Positions 32,018 to 35,798 of a stretch of DNA of 35,798 bases are shown one piece after another. Under the pieces are notes generated by a model. It did no database searches, was not told the origin of the DNA, and saw only the letters and a list, made by a program, of their open reading frames with translations. The DNA is from Sphingobacteriaceae bacterium (GTDB lineage Bacteria > Bacteroidota > Bacteroidia > B-17B0 > Aurantibacillaceae): contig JAHEYE010000025.1 in NCBI GenBank assembly GCA_023251695.1, positions 1-35,798 of the forward strand, given 5' to 3'. The translations under genes were made by a program, and so were the position numbers. Positions within the stretch are counted from its first letter, which is position 1. Each line of letters begins with the position of its first letter.

Positions 32018-32536
32018 TTATTTACGACTATCATCAATCATTACATCACCCATCAGCATTGGCGGTTTTGGTTCAGGCTTTTGTTTTTTAGGTTTCTCAG
32101 CAACCTTTACTTTGCCTTTTATAGGAGACTTAACATGCGTGGTATCTTTTGTACAATTTACTCTAGCAGTATCGGGTCTTACATAAGCAACTTTTCCCAT
32201 TTTAATTTCAGGGCGTTCCGGGCGACTTTGCGCGTTGCCAAACAAACTGAATCCAAACACAAAAAATATAACTACAGCAGCCTTCTGAAAATAATGCCAC
32301 TTAGTAAAATGATTATGAAAATGATCGAAGGTCATATCAGTTAACTGATCTTCTTCAAATCTCCCACACACCGATTCTGTATCGGGGATTTCAACAAAAA
32401 AATCCTTTATCTGGTCGATAGTCTTTTTACTGAAATCGACTACCGTTTTTTGGCATGATAAACAAAAAGCGCCCTTTTCATTGGGCGACATTGCATCCCA
32501 ATTTTCGTGGCAGGGATTGTTAATTGACAGTTTCAT
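32018..32536 (-). CDS. Four-cysteine membrane protein, paralogue B
   Basis: This 172-residue paralogue of the 31405-31941 product lies 76 bases upstream on the same strand. Residues 8-32 are identical in the two (from PCHENWDAM to CQKTV), and all four cysteines, the hydrophobic segment (AAVVIFFVFGFSLFGNAQ) and the GKVAYVRPD motif after it are kept. The tails diverge: this one is Lys/Pro-rich with a single cysteine (VNCTKDTT) and ends MLMGDVMIDDSRK. Conserved domain and diverged tail suggest that the domain holds the shared function and the tails set specificity. It starts at an ATG at 32536. The function is unknown. Confidence 0.75.
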   Translation of the reverse strand: MKLSINNPCHENWDAMSPNEKGAFCLSCQKTVVDFSKKTIDQIKDFFVEIPDTESVCGRFEEDQLTDMTFDHFHNHFTKWHYFQKAAVVIFFVFGFSLFGNAQSRPERPEIKMGKVAYVRPDTARVNCTKDTTHVKSPIKGKVKVAEKPKKQKPEPKPPMLMGDVMIDDSRK

Positions 32537-32588
32537 AGGCTTGTTTTCTATTAAGATGCTGGGTCAAGCTAAATTCCATAAAAATATT

Positions 32589-32638
32589 TCTCGCTAAGAC
32601 ACAAAGTCGCAAAGTTTAACTACAGATTTACACAGATG
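32589..32638. repeat. Degenerate dispersed intergenic repeat (CGCAAAG and CAGATTTACACAG types)
   Basis: Upstream of paralogue B, CGCTAAGACACAAAGTCGCAAAG is followed by CTACAGATTTACACAGATG. The second half resembles the arm of the 25235-25293 element. The first half, of the pattern CGCAAAGACGCAAAG, is another sequence I recall as dispersed among bacterial genomes. No full palindrome is left, so it may be a relic. Confidence 0.5.
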
Positions 32639-32664
32639 TATAGTGGAAGTTTATAGTAAAGCAA

Positions 32665-32693
32665 TAAAAAAGCCCTACTTTTCAGCAGGGCTT
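32665..32693 (-). terminator. Rho-independent terminator after accC
   Basis: On the minus strand, AAGCCCT pairs with AGGGCTT around a ten-base loop and is followed by TTTTTT. It lies 35 bases after the accC stop and ends the accB-accC transcript. Confidence 0.8.
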
Positions 32694-32727
32694 GATTCGT
32701 AAATTCGTATAGATTAGTAATTCGTAG

Positions 32728-34071
32728 TTATGCGTTTTTAAAATCCCAAGTCTCAAGAAACTTGGTGGTATAGTTTCCTTTTTTGAAATCTTCGTTTTGC
32801 ATTAATTTTAAATGAAATGGAATTGTGGTCTTTACACCCTCAATTACATATTCACTTAATGCACGATGCATTTTTGCAATGGCTTCTTCGCGTGTTTGTG
32901 CTACAGTAATTAATTTTCCAATCATACTATCATAATTCGGTGGAATTCTGTAACCACTATATACATGCGAATCAACACGGATGCCATGTCCGCCCGGTGT
33001 ATGTAAAGTTGTAATGACCCCCGGCGAAGGAACGAAATTCATGAATGGATTCTCTGCATTAATACGGCACTCGATAGCGTGCAACACCGGATAATAATTT
33101 TTTCCTGAAATAGGAACACCTGCTGCAACTAATATTTGCTCACGGATTAAATCGTAATTAATTACTTCTTCGGTTATCGGATGCTCTACTTGGATACGCG
33201 TGTTCATTTCCATAAAATAGAAATTACGGTGCTTATCCACTAAAAACTCAACTGTACCTACTCCTTCGTATGCAATTGATAAGGCAGCTTTCACAGCCGC
33301 ATCACCCATCGCTTCCCGTAATTCAGGCGTCATAAAAGGTGAAGGAGTTTCTTCTACCAATTTTTGGTGGCGACGTTGAATAGAACAATCACGCTCACTT
33401 AAATGACAAGCTTTACCATAAGCATCACCTACAATTTGAATTTCGATATGGCGTGGTTCTTCAATGTATTTTTCCATGTACATGGCGCCGTTTCCAAAAG
33501 CAGCACTTGCTTCTTGTGTCGCGCTGTCCCATGCAGCCTGAAAATCTTCTTCTTTCCAAATGATACGCATCCCTTTTCCACCACCACCTGCGGTAGCTTT
33601 TATAATAACAGGATAAACAATATCTTTTGCTAATCTTTTTCCTTCTTCAACACTCTCTAATAATCCAACAGAACCCGGAACACAAGGAACGCCCGCTGCA
33701 ATCATTGTTGCTTTGGCATTACTCTTATCACCCATTTTATTAATCATTTCAGGTGATGCACCAATAAATTTTATTTTATTCTGACGACAGATTTCAGAGA
33801 ATTTTGCATTCTCGCTTAAGAAACCATAACCCGGGTGAACAGCATCAGCATTCGTAATTTCGCATGCCGCAATAATATTCGACATGCTCAAATAGCTTTC
33901 CTTACTTGGGGGTGGACCAATACAAACAGCTTCATCAGCGAATTTCACATGCAACGAATCTTTGTCGGCCGTTGAATAAACTGCTACTGTTTTTATTCCC
34001 ATTTCGCGGCAAGTTCTGATAACCCTTAAGGCAATCTCTCCCCTGTTTGCGATTAATATTTTTTTAAACAT
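32728..34071 (-). CDS. accC: Acetyl-CoA carboxylase, biotin carboxylase subunit
   Basis: AccC uses ATP and bicarbonate to carboxylate the biotin on AccB, the first half-reaction of malonyl-CoA synthesis. The 447-residue protein is the usual length and has the ATP-grasp fold: N-terminal [13 protein letters not shown], the glycine loop [13 protein letters not shown], the bicarbonate/biotin region [16 protein letters not shown], and the conserved [12 protein letters not shown] start at the ATG at 34071 is clear. It follows accB by 80 bases that hold a palindromic spacer, and both are in one transcription unit ended by the hairpin at 32665-32693. accA/accD are not nearby. Confidence 0.97.
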   Translation of the reverse strand: MFKKILIANRGEIALRVIRTCREMGIKTVAVYSTADKDSLHVKFADEAVCIGPPPSKESYLSMSNIIAACEITNADAVHPGYGFLSENAKFSEICRQNKIKFIGASPEMINKMGDKSNAKATMIAAGVPCVPGSVGLLESVEEGKRLAKDIVYPVIIKATAGGGGKGMRIIWKEEDFQAAWDSATQEASAAFGNGAMYMEKYIEEPRHIEIQIVGDAYGKACHLSERDCSIQRRHQKLVEETPSPFMTPELREAMGDAAVKAALSIAYEGVGTVEFLVDKHRNFYFMEMNTRIQVEHPITEEVINYDLIREQILVAAGVPISGKNYYPVLHAIECRINAENPFMNFVPSPGVITTLHTPGGHGIRVDSHVYSGYRIPPNYDSMIGKLITVAQTREEAIAKMHRALSEYVIEGVKTTIPFHLKLMQNEDFKKGNYTTKFLETWDFKNA

Positions 34072-34083
34072 AGTTTTTTATTT

Positions 34084-34150
34084 AAGATTCAAAATCCAAG
34101 ATTCAAGGTTAACCCTGAACTTTGAATTTTAAATATTGAATTTTGAATTG
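34084..34150. repeat. Imperfect palindromic spacer between accB and accC
   Basis: AAGATTCAA occurs directly at 34084 and 34098; ATTCAAAAT at 34087-34095 pairs perfectly with ATTTTGAAT at 34140-34148; GGTTAACC forms the central palindrome at 34107-34114. The whole spacer can fold as one long imperfect hairpin inside the accB-accC transcript. Such TTCAAAATTCAA-type spacers are frequent in Bacteroidota genomes as I recall. Confidence 0.6.
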
Positions 34151-34151
34151 C

Positions 34152-34661
34152 TTAAGCTGGGTCTACTAAGAATAAAGGTTGATCGTACTCTACAGGAGTC
34201 GCATCATTTACTAGCACCTTCACAATTTTACCTTTAATATCGCTTTCGATTTCGTTAAACAGTTTCATCGCCTCGATAATGCAAACCGGACTGCCGGGAG
34301 CCACCTCATCGCCAACGTTTGCGAATACAGGTTTATCTGGTCCGGAAGAACGGTAGAAAGTACCGATCATTGGAGATTTAATAGTAAGGTATTTCGAATC
34401 ATCTGCACCATTTCCGTTTGAGGTAGGATTGGAAGTTGATTTTGCTTCGTTTACAACAACCGAAGGATTGTGAACCGGCGCATTCGTAACAACATGTGTT
34501 GGTGTTGTTATTACCGGTGTTGGGTTTTGGTACATGACAGGTGCGCCCGATTGTTTTCCTGTTTTAATAACGATTTTAATCTCCTTGGTTTCTAGTTCAA
34601 CTTCATTGACCCCGCTTTTAGAAACAAACTTTATGAGGTCCTGGATTTCGTTTAATTTCAT
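34152..34661 (-). CDS. accB: Acetyl-CoA carboxylase biotin carboxyl carrier protein
   Basis: The 169-residue protein has a short N-terminal helical part (MKLNEIQDLIKFVSKSGVNE), a Pro/Ala/Thr/Asn-rich flexible linker (about 40-85), and a C-terminal biotinyl domain with the modified lysine (Lys133) in EAMKLFNEIE. It carries the thumb-like segment FYRSSGPDKPVFANVGDEV that is found in bacterial AccB. Cytosolic, it shuttles biotin between AccC and the carboxyltransferase. It precedes accC in the same direction. A TACTTTTG box lies about 64 bases upstream. Confidence 0.96.
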   Translation of the reverse strand: MKLNEIQDLIKFVSKSGVNEVELETKEIKIVIKTGKQSGAPVMYQNPTPVITTPTHVVTNAPVHNPSVVVNEAKSTSNPTSNGNGADDSKYLTIKSPMIGTFYRSSGPDKPVFANVGDEVAPGSPVCIIEAMKLFNEIESDIKGKIVKVLVNDATPVEYDQPLFLVDPA

Positions 34662-34724
34662 TTGTAAGTTTTTTTAGTTTACCCTCTTGGATTTTTCTAT
34701 CCGCCGGGATTAGTTAGTTGGTGT

Positions 34725-34732
34725 CAAAAGTA
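34725..34732 (-). promoter_or_regulatory. -7 element of accB-accC
   Basis: TACTTTTG on the minus strand fits TAnnTTTG. The -33 side is A/T-rich with no TTG. The expected leader to the accB ATG at 34661 is about 57 bases. Confidence 0.45.
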
Positions 34733-34810
34733 ACATTTTTTTAATTTAAGAAAAGTCTATTTTTCGCGTTTTTTGTTTAAAAAATCAACAAAATGTCCCA
34801 ATTTTAACAA

Positions 34811-34835
34811 AAAAAGCCTCAAAATGAGGCTTTTT
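34811..34835 (-). terminator. Rho-independent terminator after isocitrate dehydrogenase
   Basis: GCCTCA and TGAGGC form a six-base GC-rich stem, extended by flanking A/T pairs, with a TTTTTTT tract on the minus strand. It lies 22 bases after the icd stop and separates it from the accB promoter. The symmetric flanks could also stop plus-strand transcripts. Confidence 0.88.
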
Positions 34836-34856
34836 CAATGATTTTTGGAGAATCGA

Positions 34857-35798
34857 CTATTTGGCCAATTTCTTTTTAAGGGCCGAATCTAATTCGTTTA
34901 AGAATTCTTCAGTGTAAAGATAATGTTTACCATGCTCCACTTTATTTCCATGAATACAAACTGCTAAATCTTTTGTCATTTTTCCACTCTCTACCACCTC
35001 AACACAAACTTCTTCTAAAGCTTTAGCGAACTTCATTAATTCAGTGTTACCATCTAGTTTACCACGGAACTCTAAACCACGGGTCCAGGCAAAGATACTT
35101 GCTATCGGGTTTGTAGAAGTAGGTTTACCTGCTTGGTGTTCACGGAAGTGACGGGTTACAGTACCATGAGCGGCTTCGGCTTCCATGGTTTTTCCATCCG
35201 GAGTAACAAGAACAGAAGTCATTAAACCTAAAGAACCAAAACCTTGCGCAACAGTATCGGATTGTACGTCGCCATCGTAGTTTTTACAAGCCCAAACAAA
35301 ATTACCATGCCACTTTAAAGCAGAAGCTACCATGTCATCAATTAAACGGTGCTCATACACAATTTTTGCTGCTTCAAATTTCGCTTTGAATTCTTTCTGA
35401 TAGATCTCTTCGAAAATATCTTTGAAACGGCCATCATATTTTTTTAAGATGGTGTTTTTAGTAGATAAATAAAGTGGCCATTTTTTTGATAAAGCGGTAT
35501 TGAAACAAGAATGTGCAAATCCTTTAATTGACTCATCGGTATTATACATGGTTAAAGCAACGCCATCGCTTTTGAAATTAAATACCTCAAACGATTGTAC
35601 TTCGCCACCACCTTCAGGTGTAAAAGTTACCGTTAATTTGCCTTTTCCTTTTGTTACAAAATCTGTAGCGCGGTATTGGTCACCAAATGCGTGACGGCCT
35701 ATACAGATAGGGGCGGTCCAATTAGGAACTAATCGCGGAACGTTTTTACAAACGATTGGTTCACGGAAAACAGTACCATCTAAAATATTACGGATGGT
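34857..35798 (-). CDS. icd: NADP-dependent isocitrate dehydrogenase (N-terminus outside the window)
   Basis: The ORF track starts this gene at an internal Met (35549), but the frame is open to the right edge, adding 83 codons that read [16 protein letters not shown], then [30 protein letters not shown]. These are the substrate and metal-binding stretch of the eukaryote-like (subfamily II) homodimeric NADP-IDH. Further on are [55 protein letters not shown] and [32 protein letters not shown], all typical of that type. It converts isocitrate to 2-oxoglutarate with NADPH. About 100 N-terminal residues are missing. The symbol is by function; idh would also be used. Confidence 0.95.
   Translation of the reverse strand, partial: TIRNILDGTVFREPIVCKNVPRLVPNWTAPICIGRHAFGDQYRATDFVTKGKGKLTVTFTPEGGGEVQSFEVFNFKSDGVALTMYNTDESIKGFAHSCFNTALSKKWPLYLSTKNTILKKYDGRFKDIFEEIYQKEFKAKFEAAKIVYEHRLIDDMVASALKWHGNFVWACKNYDGDVQSDTVAQGFGSLGLMTSVLVTPDGKTMEAEAAHGTVTRHFREHQAGKPTSTNPIASIFAWTRGLEFRGKLDGNTELMKFAKALEEVCVEVVESGKMTKDLAVCIHGNKVEHGKHYLYTEEFLNELDSALKKKLAK

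Noticed and set aside
32006-32018. ATTGAT-A-ATCAAT palindrome at the end of Cys4 paralogue B
   Set aside because: Short and AT-rich, with no T tract or promoter next to it; expected by chance in such sequence.
31964-32344. 126-residue plus-strand ORF opposite the second Cys4 gene
   Set aside because: It is the antisense frame of a gene whose protein sequence is clearly conserved with its tandem paralogue.

Overview
This window looks like a chromosomal segment of a member of the Bacteroidota, probably a gliding or T9SS-bearing lineage near Flavobacteriales or Sphingobacteriales. The evidence is AT-rich DNA by eye, several promoters of the TAnnTTTG type, a gldF-gldG pair, a protein with a T9SS type A C-terminal domain, a DUF4783-nadC-rlmH neighbourhood and a divergent lptD/amidase pair. 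I see no phage, integrase, transposase, CRISPR array, rRNA or tRNA. It is mostly core or shell genome, with one locus that looks like an undescribed regulatory unit.

Layout. 1-2478: an M1 metallopeptidase (C-terminus outside the window). 2554-5480: an N-acetyl sugar amidotransferase, then DUF4783-nadC divergent from rlmH. 5615-11121: acyl-lipid desaturase, a large AsmA-like protein, a small lipoprotein and a cysteine-rich T9SS cargo protein. 11327-12276: an active-site thioredoxin-fold protein and a lipoprotein. 12278-18401: envelope biogenesis, with lptD divergent from an N-acetylmuramoyl-L-alanine amidase and convergent yidC; a palindrome lies between lptD and the amidase, and a long hairpin between the amidase and yidC. 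18501-23801: a small secreted protein, a NarL-type response regulator, a giant propeller-type histidine kinase and a divergent thioredoxin-fold protein that has lost its cysteines. 23845-27350: dicarboxylate/amino-acid symporter, MazG-like pyrophosphohydrolase and gldG. 27344-30836: gldF, esterase, beta-lactamase-fold hydrolase and mtgA, with a 14-copy heptamer repeat just before the hydrolase start codon. 30920-32536: TlpA-like thioredoxin and two tandem paralogues of a four-cysteine membrane protein. 32728-35798: accC and accB, then an NADP-isocitrate dehydrogenase running off the right edge.

How the genes relate. Many act at the envelope: LPS export (LptD), protein insertion (YidC), peptidoglycan synthesis and turnover (MtgA, amidase, possibly the serine hydrolase), gliding/T9SS (GldFG, T9SS cargo) and lipid synthesis (AccBC, desaturase). 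The most interesting locus is 18501-23801. The two small exported-protein genes that bracket the kinase/regulator pair share an 11-base promoter-proximal sequence (TTTGTAGTGTA), and the hexamer TGTAGT recurs four times in the kinase/thioredoxin-like intergenic region. This suggests a self-contained sensing unit whose outputs are two small exported proteins. The two tandem Cys4 membrane proteins are the other poorly explained element.

Methods limits: translations, motif positions and repeats were read by eye; no database search, folding or statistics were run. Several ORF-track starts are non-ATG extensions, and I have shortened them where the sequence argues for it.
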